Of a DNA stretch of 64,000 bases, positions 1 through 8,865 are shown one piece after another. The stretch comes from an uncultured Flammeovirgaceae bacterium (GTDB taxonomy: Bacteria > Bacteroidota > Bacteroidia > Cytophagales > Cyclobacteriaceae), in NCBI GenBank assembly GCA_913045135.1, contig CAJWQD010000008.1, positions 1 to 64,000 on the forward strand, given 5' to 3'. Within the stretch, counting starts at the first letter, position 1; each line of letters starts with the position of its first letter. The notes under the pieces were generated by a model. That model did no database searches. It had not been told where the DNA came from and was given only the letters and a program-made list of their open reading frames with translations. The position numbers and the translations under genes are program-made.

Positions 1-97
1 CTCTATACGCAGATGCGTCTGTAGCATAAATCCTTCGAGTTGCTTCATCGGTTAGTAGGGTACCAGTTAATTGTTTTTTTAATGTTTCGAAATCCAT
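1..97 (-). CDS. FAD-linked oxidase, N-terminal fragment cut by window edge
   Basis: Only the first 32 codons are inside the window; the gene continues to the left. The start ATG is at 97 on the minus strand. The peptide contains L-T-D-E-A-T-R-R-I-Y-A-T-D-A-S-A-Y-R, which matches the N-terminus of FAD-binding oxidases of the GlcD/D-lactate dehydrogenase type, often fused to an Fe-S domain in Bacteroidota; in those proteins this segment leads into the FAD-binding PCMH domain. The substrate cannot be told from this fragment. The call rests on this one motif, so it is moderately confident. Confidence 0.6.
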   Translation of the reverse strand, partial: MDFETLKKQLTGTLLTDEATRRIYATDASAYR

Positions 98-125
98 TTT
101 TTTATTTCTCTTCCTTAAAAATAAA

Positions 126-954
126 CTATGAGATCACGGGGAAATGATCCGTAGGATAATGTTGTTCAATCAATTGCGAAATTATATCAGTTTTAGTTGG
201 AATGAGTTGCTCATTATGGAAAATAAAGTCGACACGTCTAATTTCTTCAGATGCTATATTAAATCCATTAAAAGCAGAATTTCCACCAAAAAAATGGTCT
301 GAGGAATAGCGGCTGTCAAGATTTTTTTTCGTGATTAGCTGAATAAGGGGCTCTCTTTCAAGAGCATTGAAATCGCCCATTAAAATTACAGGATGTTCTT
401 GTTTATTAATCTTTGCTATTTTTGTGAAAATTAATTCCGAAGAGGCGAATCTAGCCATTTTACCCAAATGATCAAAATGAGTATTGAATATCCAAAATTG
501 AATTTCTTTTAAACTAAAGTACAAATAGATACATATCCTTGGTGAAGCCGCATCCCAAATTTTTGAAGGAATTTCGGATGTTTTAGAGAGCCGAAATAAG
601 TCTGTATTTTTCATTTTTAGCTGTTTATTATTATAAAAAAGGGCACAATATTCACCTTTTTGGCCCCCCGTCATCTCGACCAATACCTAAATATTTATAA
701 TCTTTTAAATTCTTATTAATATACTTTATTTGGTGCAAAAGGTCTTTTTGAATATCTAAGATGTCGGGGGCATAAAATTGGATCTGGTCAGTCAAGATTT
801 TTTTTCTATTATCCCATTGATCAAGTCCATCATTTGGATTATCATATTGGATATTATAGGTCATTACGGATAAGTTATTTTGGGCAAAAGTTTGGAGACT
901 AATACCTTGAAAAAGCAACCATAAAAAAGTTTTGATTGAGAGATTATTTGTCAT
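126..954 (-). pseudogene. Endonuclease/exonuclease/phosphatase family protein, frameshifted
   Basis: Two reading frames together make one exported protein of this family. The first part (954 to about 663) has a signal peptide ending near T-F-A-Q and the family opening V-M-T-Y-N-I-Q-Y-D. The second part carries F-N-T-H-F-D-H, G-D-F-N-A and the closing S/T-D-H-F-P. The frames join at a run of six C at 664-669: with five, the reading continues G-R-D-D-G-G-Q-K-G-E, as in intact relatives. The metal-binding Glu expected in the I-Q-E motif is Lys here (D-I-Q-K). Frameshift plus lost catalytic residue point to a dead gene, although a sequencing slip in the homopolymer could explain the shift alone. 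No internal stop codons are present otherwise. Confidence 0.8.
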
Positions 955-1219
955 CTTTAAAAAAATCGTTTTAAATTATCCCCGGGTAATTTAATTTCAA
1001 TTCAGAGTAAAAACATTCAGTTTAAAAACTATTTTACAGAGGTAAAAGTTTCAATTTTTTAAAACCATTTAATTAGATGGACAAGTTATTAATGCAGGAT
1101 AAGGTGGAAAATTTATATTTTTGTAATGTAGTTAGATTGGTTTTATTTAAATTATTTTTGATTTTTCTTTTAATAAAAATTGAGTTTTTGAAAATTGAAG
1201 AAGACAATGAAAGAAAGCT

Positions 1220-2272
1220 ATGGTCAAAAGTTTAGTTTATCAAATAATTAAATATTATTGTCGCTTTCTTGTTCATTTTTTCTTTGCGAAAGTAGAAATA
1301 ATTGGGAGAGAAAATATTCCAAAAAATTTACCAGTGATCTATTCATCAAATCATCAAAATGCATTTATGGATGCTTTGATTATTGGTGGATTATCTCCAA
1401 AAATTACTTATTCGGTTACCCGATCAGATGTATTTAAAACACAACTTCAATGGTTTTTGGATGCTCTTAAGATGATTCCTATTTATCGGATTCGTGATGG
1501 ATTTAGTCAATTAGCCAAAAATGAAGAAACTTTTAGGAAAATAAATAGCTCTCTCTTTCGAGGACATGCATTAACCATATTTTCTGAAGGGAATCATGGG
1601 AATGAGTTTTTTTTACGCAATTTATCCAAAGGGAGCTCGAGAATGGCCCTTGAGGCACAAGAAAAAATGGACCATTTAGATCTTCAGGTTATACCGGTTG
1701 GGCTGAATTATTTTCATCATCAAAGGCCTTTCAATAAAATTTCGATTGTTTTTGGTCAACCGATTTCTGTAAAGAATTTTTTACCAATTTATATTAAGCA
1801 AAAAGCCAAGGGGATCAATCAAATGAGGGAAATCATTGATCAAGGAATGCGTAACTGCCTCTTAATTCCTGCAGATGGTCCTAATTATCGGGAACAACGA
1901 AACTTTATTAATCGTCAGAACGAATCTCAATCATTTCAGCAATTAAGACAAGGCATAGCTTCGGGAAAAGGTTTAAAACCTTTGTGTAAACCTAACAAAT
2001 TTCTGTATTGGCTAGGAAAATGTTTGGGTATTTTTAACTTCGGGCCATTATGGTTGCTTCAATCTATTTTATCTGGGATCACAGATATTGTATTTTATTG
2101 TTCAGTGAAATGGGCCTTAGCTATGTTCGTCTTTCCCGTTTGGTTTTTACTTATCTTGGGGTTAAGTTCATTCTTGTTAGACATTCGATGGGGATTAATG
2201 ATTGTCTTGATGTGTATTGTCATGCTTTATGTCAGACAATATCTGATTAAAAGGTCTAATATTCCGCATTAA
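1220..2272 (+). CDS. PlsC-like 1-acylglycerol-phosphate acyltransferase family protein
   Basis: A 350-residue membrane-associated acyltransferase of the LPLAT/PlsC family, which transfers acyl chains to lysophosphatidate or related lipids. Motif I is N-H-Q-N-A-F-M-D at residues 44-51 (H45, D51), the variant with one extra residue that is usual in Bacteroidota. Motif III is F-S-E-G at 121-124, and I-P-V-G follows about 40 residues later. The C-terminal 80 residues hold hydrophobic segments likely to span the membrane. It stands alone on the plus strand with an AT-rich upstream region, and its last 4 bases overlap the stop of the convergent gene. The exact acyl acceptor is unknown; other lysophospholipid or aminolipid acyltransferases are possible. 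Confidence 0.8.
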   Translation: MVKSLVYQIIKYYCRFLVHFFFAKVEIIGRENIPKNLPVIYSSNHQNAFMDALIIGGLSPKITYSVTRSDVFKTQLQWFLDALKMIPIYRIRDGFSQLAKNEETFRKINSSLFRGHALTIFSEGNHGNEFFLRNLSKGSSRMALEAQEKMDHLDLQVIPVGLNYFHHQRPFNKISIVFGQPISVKNFLPIYIKQKAKGINQMREIIDQGMRNCLLIPADGPNYREQRNFINRQNESQSFQQLRQGIASGKGLKPLCKPNKFLYWLGKCLGIFNFGPLWLLQSILSGITDIVFYCSVKWALAMFVFPVWFLLILGLSSFLLDIRWGLMIVLMCIVMLYVRQYLIKRSNIPH

Positions 2273-3102
2273 GGCTTACGACTGTCGTAGATGAGTATCC
2301 CTTTTTTATTCCATTCTCTTAAAATTGAAGGAGGTGAACCTTTTTGAAATGGCTCTTTTGGATATTTAATTTCCCGTTTCGATCTTTTATTTTCATAATA
2401 CTCCCTCCATAATCCTACTTTTTCATCAAACACATATTTACCCGTAGCGGCGACATTTCCGTTGAGATGGAAGGCAAAATAAGTGCCTTGCCGGTCTCCA
2501 AAATGTATTGGAATTACTTCTCTTAGATTTTCACGTTTGAGGTCATAGAATCTCAATAATGATTGTTGCGTCCAACCTTTCCAATAGATTTCTTTATCTT
2601 GGAGGATATCATTTCGATCAAAACGTACCCATCGCATGTGTTTTTTCCCTTTATAATAAAATCCTTCTTCTATGATATTATCATTGAGTTTTTTAACATA
2701 TTTCCCATGAAGCAATCCGATTTTTTGATCTTCTTTAATTTTTTTAGAATTAACGATGCTCTTTTTTTTTCGATCGAAATAATAAAAATTCTGATCGAAT
2801 AAACTAGGGCTCTCGAAATCTTTGTCTTTTAAAAAATAAAATAATTCGGAAGTGGTATTCCTTCCTCTCGTTTTTTTAATAAAACCTTTCTTTCCTTTGA
2901 TGCCATAATAAATTTTTGGATTTAATTTTTTTTTCTTTTTAATGTCTTGGACAAGATCAGGATCCTCCTCTGCTTTGAGGTCTTTGAGGGCGATTGTCAG
3001 CGGAGTTTCATAATCTATTTTGAATAGGTCAACAATTGATTTTTCTTGCCCCATCAGGGGCAATATGGTAAGCAAACAAAGGGAATATAGCAGTGACTTC
3101 AT
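2269..3102 (-). CDS. Exported YwqK/MORN-like repeat protein
   Basis: A 277-residue protein with a signal peptide (cleavage near P-L-M-G-Q). The first half is Lys-rich and not recognisable. The second half has repeats of the YwqK/MORN-like kind: L-L-H-G-K-Y-V-K-K followed by E-E-G-F-Y-Y-K-G-K-K, and later H-L-N-G-N-V-A-A-T-G-K-Y-V-F-D with V-G-L-W-R-E-Y-Y-E-N. Such repeats occur in many exported Bacteroidota proteins of unknown role; some are labelled 'antitoxin YwqK' without a toxin partner, and none is visible here. It is convergent with the acyltransferase gene and overlaps it by 4 bases. Function unknown. Confidence 0.6.
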   Translation of the reverse strand: MKSLLYSLCLLTILPLMGQEKSIVDLFKIDYETPLTIALKDLKAEEDPDLVQDIKKKKKLNPKIYYGIKGKKGFIKKTRGRNTTSELFYFLKDKDFESPSLFDQNFYYFDRKKKSIVNSKKIKEDQKIGLLHGKYVKKLNDNIIEEGFYYKGKKHMRWVRFDRNDILQDKEIYWKGWTQQSLLRFYDLKRENLREVIPIHFGDRQGTYFAFHLNGNVAATGKYVFDEKVGLWREYYENKRSKREIKYPKEPFQKGSPPSILREWNKKGILIYDSRKP

Positions 3103-3226
3103 ATAATACTAACACTTAACAGATGAATAAATTGTAAAAACATCTGTAAGGGATTAAAGGCCCTGGTCTATTTTACAACACTAGTCTTAAATGAAAGGGC
3201 ATCAAACCATACCCTCTAAATTGATA

Positions 3227-5116
3227 TCAATCAGCGACAAGATCGACGCTTCGCTTGATGAAGGCCGTTAATGACTTGCCTTTTAGCATGCCTTGTGAGA
3301 GAAGTGCGAGGTCATATGATTGTTTGGCTAAATCAATCTTTTTATCTTTTTTCTTTGCTGCAAGAATTTTTTGAATAATAGTGTGATTGGCATTTACGGC
3401 AATGGCGAGATTAACAGGTAAATCACCAAACATCATGGGACCACCACCACCAGCTGCTTGCATATCCTTCATTCTTCGCATGAACTCAGGAAGGCTTATA
3501 GTAACTGGCAAATCGTCTGTAGCCATGGTCTCTACTGTGACGGAGTTATTTTTGTCGTTTATAGCCTTTTCAAAAATTTCTTTTATTACTTTTTCTTCTT
3601 TATCGCTGAGAACTGAGGTTTTTGCTTCTCCTTTGTCTATAAGTTTGTCAACAACATCGGCATCAACACGTTTGAAAGTAACTTCGAATTTTTGCTCACA
3701 GTGATTAATGAAATGACTATCAAGAACTTCATTTAGAATTAAAACATCATAGCCTCTTTTTTCAGCGGCATCTATGTAGCTATGCTGTTGATCCTCATTG
3801 GAGGCATATAAAATTACCTTTTGTTTGTCTTTGTTGACCTGATTAGCGTCAATGAAAGTTTTATATTCTTCAAAAGTAAAAAGTTTGGAGGCAGTATTTT
3901 TTAGTAGTACAAAATCTTTGGCTTTATCATGAAATTTTTCTTCTGAGATCATTCCATATTTCACGAAAATACCAATATCATCCCATTTAGATTCATAGCT
4001 GGTTCGATCTTCTTTGAAGAGATCATTAAGTTTATCAGCTACTTTTTTGGTTATATAGCCATTAATTTTCTTGACATTGCCATCTGCTTGCAGATAACTT
4101 CTAGAAACATTCAAAGGAATATCAGGGGAATCAATTATGCCATGCAGCAGCTGTAGAAATTCTGGGACTACATTTTTAACTTCATCTGTAATAAATACTT
4201 GTCTTGAGTATAGTTGAATTTTATTTCGTTGAATTTCAAAGTCTTTTTTGAGTTTGGGGAAATATAAAATGCCTGTCAAATTAAAGGGGTAATCAACATT
4301 GAGGTGAATCCAAAATAATGGGTCTTCACTCATTGGATACAACTCCTTATAAAATTTTAGGTAGTCCTCATCCTTCAGATCATTCGGACTTTTCGTCCAA
4401 ATAGGGGCTGTATCGTTAATGATATTATCTTTCTTAACTGTTTTGTATTTAGGTTTATCCTCCTTGTCTTTACCGTCTGGTACACTCTCATCTTTGGTTC
4501 CAAATTTGATTGGAATAGGTAAAAATTTACCATATTTATCTAGAACAGATTGTATTCGTGTATCTTCGAGGAACTCTTTAGAATCCTCAGCAATGTGGAG
4601 AGTGACTACTGTACCCCTAGTTTTTTTCTTTGAGGATTTGATTTCAAATTCTGTTTCCCCATCACAAATCCATTTGGCTGCTGTAGAACCTTCTTTGTAG
4701 GAAAGCGTTTCTATTTCTACCTGTTTTGAGACCATAAAAGCAGAGTAAAAGCCTAGCCCAAAATGTCCTATTATTTGTTGATCTTCTCCTTTATCTTTAT
4801 ATTTTTCTATAAATTCTGTGGCTCCTGAGAAAGCTATTTGATTAATGTACTTTTTAATTTCTTCGGCAGTCATCCCGATGCCGTTATCCTTGATGGAGAT
4901 GGTTTTTTTCTTTTTATTAACCTCGACCTCTACTCTTAGTTTGCCTACCTCTTTTTTGTACTCACCTAGCGTAGCCAACCGCTTGATCTTTTGAGAAGCA
5001 TCAACAGCATTTGAAACCAGTTCTCTTAAGAATATCTCGTGGTCGGAATATAAAAATTTTTTGATGATGGGAAAAATATTCTCTGTATGTATGGAAATAT
5101 TACCTTTTTCTTGCAT
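3227..5116 (-). CDS. htpG: Molecular chaperone HtpG (bacterial Hsp90)
   Basis: A 629-residue ATP-dependent cytosolic chaperone. The GHKL ATPase domain is complete: F-L-R-E-L-V-S-N-A at residues 29-37 with the catalytic Glu32 and Mg-binding Asn36, D-N-G-I-G-M at 77-82, and G-H-F-G-L-G-F-Y at 117-124. The middle domain follows with R-x-x-Q at the R-N-K-I-Q-L-Y-S-R-Q segment, and the C-terminal dimerisation domain ends in S-V-D-L-V-A-D. Length is normal for the family. The start is followed at once by the conserved N-I-S-I-H-T-E-N segment. It lies downstream of the DUF4293 gene on the same strand with about 130 bases between, so it probably has its own promoter. Confidence 0.97.
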   Translation of the reverse strand: MQEKGNISIHTENIFPIIKKFLYSDHEIFLRELVSNAVDASQKIKRLATLGEYKKEVGKLRVEVEVNKKKKTISIKDNGIGMTAEEIKKYINQIAFSGATEFIEKYKDKGEDQQIIGHFGLGFYSAFMVSKQVEIETLSYKEGSTAAKWICDGETEFEIKSSKKKTRGTVVTLHIAEDSKEFLEDTRIQSVLDKYGKFLPIPIKFGTKDESVPDGKDKEDKPKYKTVKKDNIINDTAPIWTKSPNDLKDEDYLKFYKELYPMSEDPLFWIHLNVDYPFNLTGILYFPKLKKDFEIQRNKIQLYSRQVFITDEVKNVVPEFLQLLHGIIDSPDIPLNVSRSYLQADGNVKKINGYITKKVADKLNDLFKEDRTSYESKWDDIGIFVKYGMISEEKFHDKAKDFVLLKNTASKLFTFEEYKTFIDANQVNKDKQKVILYASNEDQQHSYIDAAEKRGYDVLILNEVLDSHFINHCEQKFEVTFKRVDADVVDKLIDKGEAKTSVLSDKEEKVIKEIFEKAINDKNNSVTVETMATDDLPVTISLPEFMRRMKDMQAAGGGGPMMFGDLPVNLAIAVNANHTIIQKILAAKKKDKKIDLAKQSYDLALLSQGMLKGKSLTAFIKRSVDLVAD

Positions 5117-5243
5117 GATAGTAAACTAAATTTAGATATGATTGTATTAAGATATCAAATATTATTCCATTATTATCAATTGCTAGTTAATATGCCAACT
5201 TGGCAGTATTCATGCCAGGAAAGTCAGTGGCTTTATTTAAAAT

Positions 5244-5732
5244 TTACCGAATACGGTTCATGTTTTTAATTAATTTTTCATCCTTTCGTATAAATCGATT
5301 GGCAGTAAAATTGCAAAGGAGTGAAGCTAGAGGGAGATAAAAACCGAAGAGATAATTCCCTTGGTGCGCAGGCTCAAGAAGAGTCTCTGCTTTGAATACA
5401 AAATACATCAATACTACAAGGATGATTCCAATTAACAAACTGTTCAATGCACCCAATTGGATTTGTCGCAAGCGGTTTTTGTATTGAAAAATAGAATAAA
5501 GAGAAAGTGCTGTAGATAGGCTACCTAATAAGGCGATATAGAATGTATTTTTAAGGATAATTTGTTTTGATCCAGTTGTGAAATCGAGGACTTCAAAGGC
5601 TAAGTGAAAAGCATCAAGGGTAGCCTCTTCTGGAGGTTCAATACTTACTTTTTGCCAAAGTGGAAAGAAAAGCATGAGCCCCATGGCCGTGGCTGATATT
5701 AATAGGAAAATAGATTGAATGCGTTGGATCAT
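5244..5732 (-). CDS. DUF4293 family membrane protein
   Basis: A 162-residue integral membrane protein. The start chosen, ATG at 5732, gives the family opening M-I-Q-R-I-Q-S-I-F-L-L; an upstream in-frame start adds 11 atypical residues. Four hydrophobic helices are visible, the first ending at L-F-F-P-L-W and the last near L-P-L-A-S-L-L-C-N-F, with a basic C-terminal tail. This matches DUF4293, a family found in Bacteroidota whose function is not known. It is divergent from truA with about 70 bases between the starts, an arrangement seen in related genomes as far as I recall. Confidence 0.75.
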   Translation of the reverse strand: MIQRIQSIFLLISATAMGLMLFFPLWQKVSIEPPEEATLDAFHLAFEVLDFTTGSKQIILKNTFYIALLGSLSTALSLYSIFQYKNRLRQIQLGALNSLLIGIILVVLMYFVFKAETLLEPAHQGNYLFGFYLPLASLLCNFTANRFIRKDEKLIKNMNRIR

Positions 5733-5802
5733 ATTAATGTTAAATAAGCAAAAGAATACATCCAATTGTACAAAGACAAATAGATTAGCTTTATTTTGCG
5801 AT

Positions 5803-6546
5803 ATGCGCTTTTTTTTAGAGATTAGTTATGATGGGTCAAAGTATCATGGTTGGCAATACCAACCCAATGCGATTTCGATTCAAGAGACCATTGAAAACGC
5901 CTTAGGCAATTTATTAGGGGCAAAGACGCCAATAGTGGGGAGTGGGCGTACCGATGCTGGTGTACATGCCTATAGTCAGATCGCTCATTTTAATGCTCAA
6001 AAGATTGACAAAGAGAAGCTTAAAGTCCAATTAAATTCTTATTTACCCAGAGAAATAGCAATTCATAATATTCACTTAGTTACCAAAGAGGCTCATGCTC
6101 GGTTTGATGCGATTTCTAGGACTTATGCCTACCACATGCACTTGAATAAGAATCCTTTTAAAGTTGGAACATCTCATTATTTGAGGACTTCGCTAGACTT
6201 AAGTAGTATTAAAGCGGCTTGTACTGTTCTTTTAAAATGTACAAATTTTAAGGCAATGAGTAAAGTAAATACTGATGTGAAACATTTTAATTGCCAAATA
6301 CTTAAAGCGGAGTGGAAGGAAGTTGATGGAGGGTATATATTTTTGATACAATCCAATCGCTTTTTAAGAGGGATGGTGCGAGCGTTGGTTGGAACCTTGC
6401 TTGAGGTGGGTACAGAAAAAATGTCCCTTGATCGTTTTAGTGAAGTATTAGCAGTAAAGGAAAGAGCTCATGCAGGAGTTTCGGTTCCTGCATCAGGTTT
6501 ATTTTTATTAAAAGTGGAATATTCAAAGGATATTTATATAAATTAA
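5803..6546 (+). CDS. truA: tRNA pseudouridine(38-40) synthase
   Basis: A 247-residue TruA, which converts U38, U39 and U40 in the tRNA anticodon stem to pseudouridine. The ATG at 5803 gives the normal N-terminus M-R-F-F-L-E-I-S-Y-D-G; an earlier in-frame start would add 28 foreign residues. The catalytic Asp is D51 in S-G-R-T-D-A-G-V-H-A, and the C-terminal half carries R-F-L-R-G-M-V-R-A-L-V-G. It is followed after 5 bases by an ABC exporter gene, so the two are probably cotranscribed. Confidence 0.95.
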   Translation: MRFFLEISYDGSKYHGWQYQPNAISIQETIENALGNLLGAKTPIVGSGRTDAGVHAYSQIAHFNAQKIDKEKLKVQLNSYLPREIAIHNIHLVTKEAHARFDAISRTYAYHMHLNKNPFKVGTSHYLRTSLDLSSIKAACTVLLKCTNFKAMSKVNTDVKHFNCQILKAEWKEVDGGYIFLIQSNRFLRGMVRALVGTLLEVGTEKMSLDRFSEVLAVKERAHAGVSVPASGLFLLKVEYSKDIYIN

Positions 6547-6551
6547 CGTTA

Positions 6552-8318
6552 GTGAATCAAGAGTCCATTCAAGCAAAAAATATATTAGATTTAGAAGTTC
6601 TTAAAAAGCTTTTTTCTTTTGCCAAATCTTATATGTATCAGTTCTGGATATTAGTTTTTTTGACTATTTCCATGGCGGTTATTGTACCCTTGAGGCCGTA
6701 TTTTATTAGGATCATAATTGATAATCAAATTGCCTCAGTGGATTATGAAGGATTGATCAATATGATAGGTTTGCTTTTGGGCTTATTGTTGCTTCAATCA
6801 ATTGTCCAATATTCACATACTTTTCTTTCAGGCGTATTGGGGCAATTTGTGATCAAGGACATTCGAATTAAACTATTTAGACATGTTCAGTCTTTGCGTT
6901 TGAAGTTTTTTGACCAAACTCCTATTGGGAGATTGGTGACGAGAAATGTTTCAGATATCGAGACTCTGGCGGAGGTTTTTAGTCAAGGTGTAGCAGCTAT
7001 AATTGGAGATTTATTGCAGCTGGTGGTCATATTTGGCTTTATGCTTTATATTGATTGGGAATTGGCTTTGATCAGTCTTTCAACATTACCCATTTTAATA
7101 TTAGCTACCTACATATTTAAAGAACGTATCAAAGTCTCTTTTAATACTGTTAGATCTGCGGTGAGTAATCTCAATACATTCGTGCAGGAGCATATTACAG
7201 GTATGAGTATTGTACAAATATTTAATAGTGAAACAACAGAGATCAATAAGTTTAGAGAGATAAATAAAGAGCATCGAAAGGCCAATATCAAATCAGTCAT
7301 GTATTATTCAATTTATTTCCCTGTAGCAGAAATTGTCCAGGCCTCAGGTATTGGATTGGTAGTTTGGTTCGGAGCGGGAGGCGTAATTCAAGAGCGGATT
7401 GAGGCGGGCGTTTTAATTGCTTTTATTATGTACATTCAAATGTTTTTTAGGCCGATCAGGATGATCGCTGACCGATTTAATACTTTACAAATGGGCATTG
7501 TCTGTGCTAAGCGAATTATGGATTTGCTTGATAACAAAGAAATGGCGTCTAATGCAGGTATTTGGATACCAGAGGCACTAACAGGGATGGTGAAATTTGA
7601 GGAAGTTTGGTTTGCTTACAATAAAGAAGATTGGGTTCTTAAAAACATTTCATTTGAGGTTAAATCGGGCAAAACTTTAGCTTTGGTGGGTGCCACTGGT
7701 GCAGGTAAAAGTTCAATTGTAAATTTACTTAACAGGTTTTATGAAATTAATAAAGGTCATATTTATTTAGACGACCGGGAAATTAAAGATTATGAGCTCT
7801 CTTTTTTGAGGAAGAATATTGCTCTGGTTTTACAGGACGTATTTTTATTTTCCGATTCTATTTTTAATAATATTACCCTCAGAAACCCAAATATTTCCCG
7901 AGAGCAAGTGTATCAAGCTGCTGATTTGGTGGGTGCCAGCGCATTTATTGAGCGCTTACCGGGGGATTATGATTATAATGTAATGGAGCGTGGCGCTACG
8001 TTATCTGTTGGTCAACGTCAGTTGATTTCTTTTGTGAGAGCATTAGTTTATGATCCTAAAATTATTATTTTGGATGAGGCTACTTCTTCGGTTGATTCAG
8101 ATACTGAATTTTTAATTCAAGAAGCTATAAATATCTTAATGAAGGGAAGGACGGCAATTGTTGTCGCCCATCGACTGTCTACTATTCAAAATGCAGATAA
8201 TATCATAGTGCTTGATAGAGGAGAAGTCAAAGAACAGGGGTCTCATGAAGAGTTATTGAGTATTGGTGGATATTATTCCAAACTCCATGAGATGCAATTC
8301 AAAGAGCTCATTTTGTGA
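6552..8318 (+). CDS. ABC exporter half-transporter (MsbA/MdlB type)
   Basis: A 588-residue fusion of a six-helix membrane domain (about residues 25-320) and an ATPase domain. Walker A is G-A-T-G-A-G-K-S near residue 380, the Q-loop V-L-Q-D-V-F near 423, the signature is L-S-V-G-Q-R-Q near 483 rather than L-S-G-G-Q, and Walker B is I-I-I-L-D-E-A near 505, followed by the switch His in V-A-H-R-L. The start is a GTG 5 bases after truA. It exports an unknown substrate, possibly lipid or drug, as homodimer or with the second half-transporter at 8866-10650. The last 4 bases (GTGA) are shared with the next gene. Confidence 0.9.
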   Translation: MNQESIQAKNILDLEVLKKLFSFAKSYMYQFWILVFLTISMAVIVPLRPYFIRIIIDNQIASVDYEGLINMIGLLLGLLLLQSIVQYSHTFLSGVLGQFVIKDIRIKLFRHVQSLRLKFFDQTPIGRLVTRNVSDIETLAEVFSQGVAAIIGDLLQLVVIFGFMLYIDWELALISLSTLPILILATYIFKERIKVSFNTVRSAVSNLNTFVQEHITGMSIVQIFNSETTEINKFREINKEHRKANIKSVMYYSIYFPVAEIVQASGIGLVVWFGAGGVIQERIEAGVLIAFIMYIQMFFRPIRMIADRFNTLQMGIVCAKRIMDLLDNKEMASNAGIWIPEALTGMVKFEEVWFAYNKEDWVLKNISFEVKSGKTLALVGATGAGKSSIVNLLNRFYEINKGHIYLDDREIKDYELSFLRKNIALVLQDVFLFSDSIFNNITLRNPNISREQVYQAADLVGASAFIERLPGDYDYNVMERGATLSVGQRQLISFVRALVYDPKIIILDEATSSVDSDTEFLIQEAINILMKGRTAIVVAHRLSTIQNADNIIVLDRGEVKEQGSHEELLSIGGYYSKLHEMQFKELIL

Positions 8319-8863
8319 AGAGGACCTCAAAAAGGGCCAAAGCATTAATTATTTTTTTTTCGACATTGATTCTTACTTTTTGTCTTCATTATCTGTATTC
8401 ATATTTGGGAGGATATGATAAGGTGGCAGTTTTTCATTTAGGTGCAGATCACCGTTTGGTTGTAGGCCGAGCCTTTTCGGGACGTCAAACCTCAATGATC
8501 ATTGAGAAATATTATACCGAAAGTCGTGCAATGGTATTGGACAGTATTTTGAAGGGAACTTTGACCGTGGTCAGTTTTGAGGATCCTAAATTGGCTGAAG
8601 GTGAGGTGAGTCTTTTTATAGGGGTTACTTTGACAGGGGAATGTGCAAAGGTGCCTATGGAATATGAACTTCGAGAGTTTGATTGCGATCAAAAGCTGGT
8701 AACTTATTTAAGTATGCATCCTTTGGTGATGCCTAATTCGGAGGATATAGAACAAAAATTGAAGCAAAAAGCTGACAGCCTTAAAATTGAATTAAGTAAT
8801 TTTATATTTGAAATACATTATCCTGACAATTCAAAGATCATTGAGGCCTGGTCAAAACGATAG
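8315..8863 (+). CDS. Hypothetical membrane-anchored protein coupled to the ABC exporter
   Basis: A 182-residue protein I do not recognise. It starts at a GTG that overlaps the stop of the exporter gene (GTGA), which implies translational coupling. There is one N-terminal transmembrane helix (about residues 9-30) after a Lys/Arg-rich start, then a soluble domain of about 145 residues with alternating strands and helices, likely outside the cytoplasm. It ends 2 bases before the stop of the convergent exporter gene. A role as partner of the ABC transporter is an inference from position only. Confidence 0.55.
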   Translation: MKRTSKRAKALIIFFSTLILTFCLHYLYSYLGGYDKVAVFHLGADHRLVVGRAFSGRQTSMIIEKYYTESRAMVLDSILKGTLTVVSFEDPKLAEGEVSLFIGVTLTGECAKVPMEYELREFDCDQKLVTYLSMHPLVMPNSEDIEQKLKQKADSLKIELSNFIFEIHYPDNSKIIEAWSKR

Positions 8864-8865
8864 CA

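Noticed and set aside
2269-3102. YwqK-like repeats suggested an antitoxin.
   Set aside because: The protein has a signal peptide and no toxin gene is adjacent; the name reflects repeats only.
3119-3147. Inverted repeat ACAGATG/CATCTGT with a 15-base loop between htpG and the upstream-facing gene.
   Set aside because: Stem of 7 and no T-run; too weak to call terminator or operator.
3387-3704. A 105-codon plus-strand frame inside htpG.
   Set aside because: It is the reverse-strand shadow of a highly conserved gene and has no independent features.
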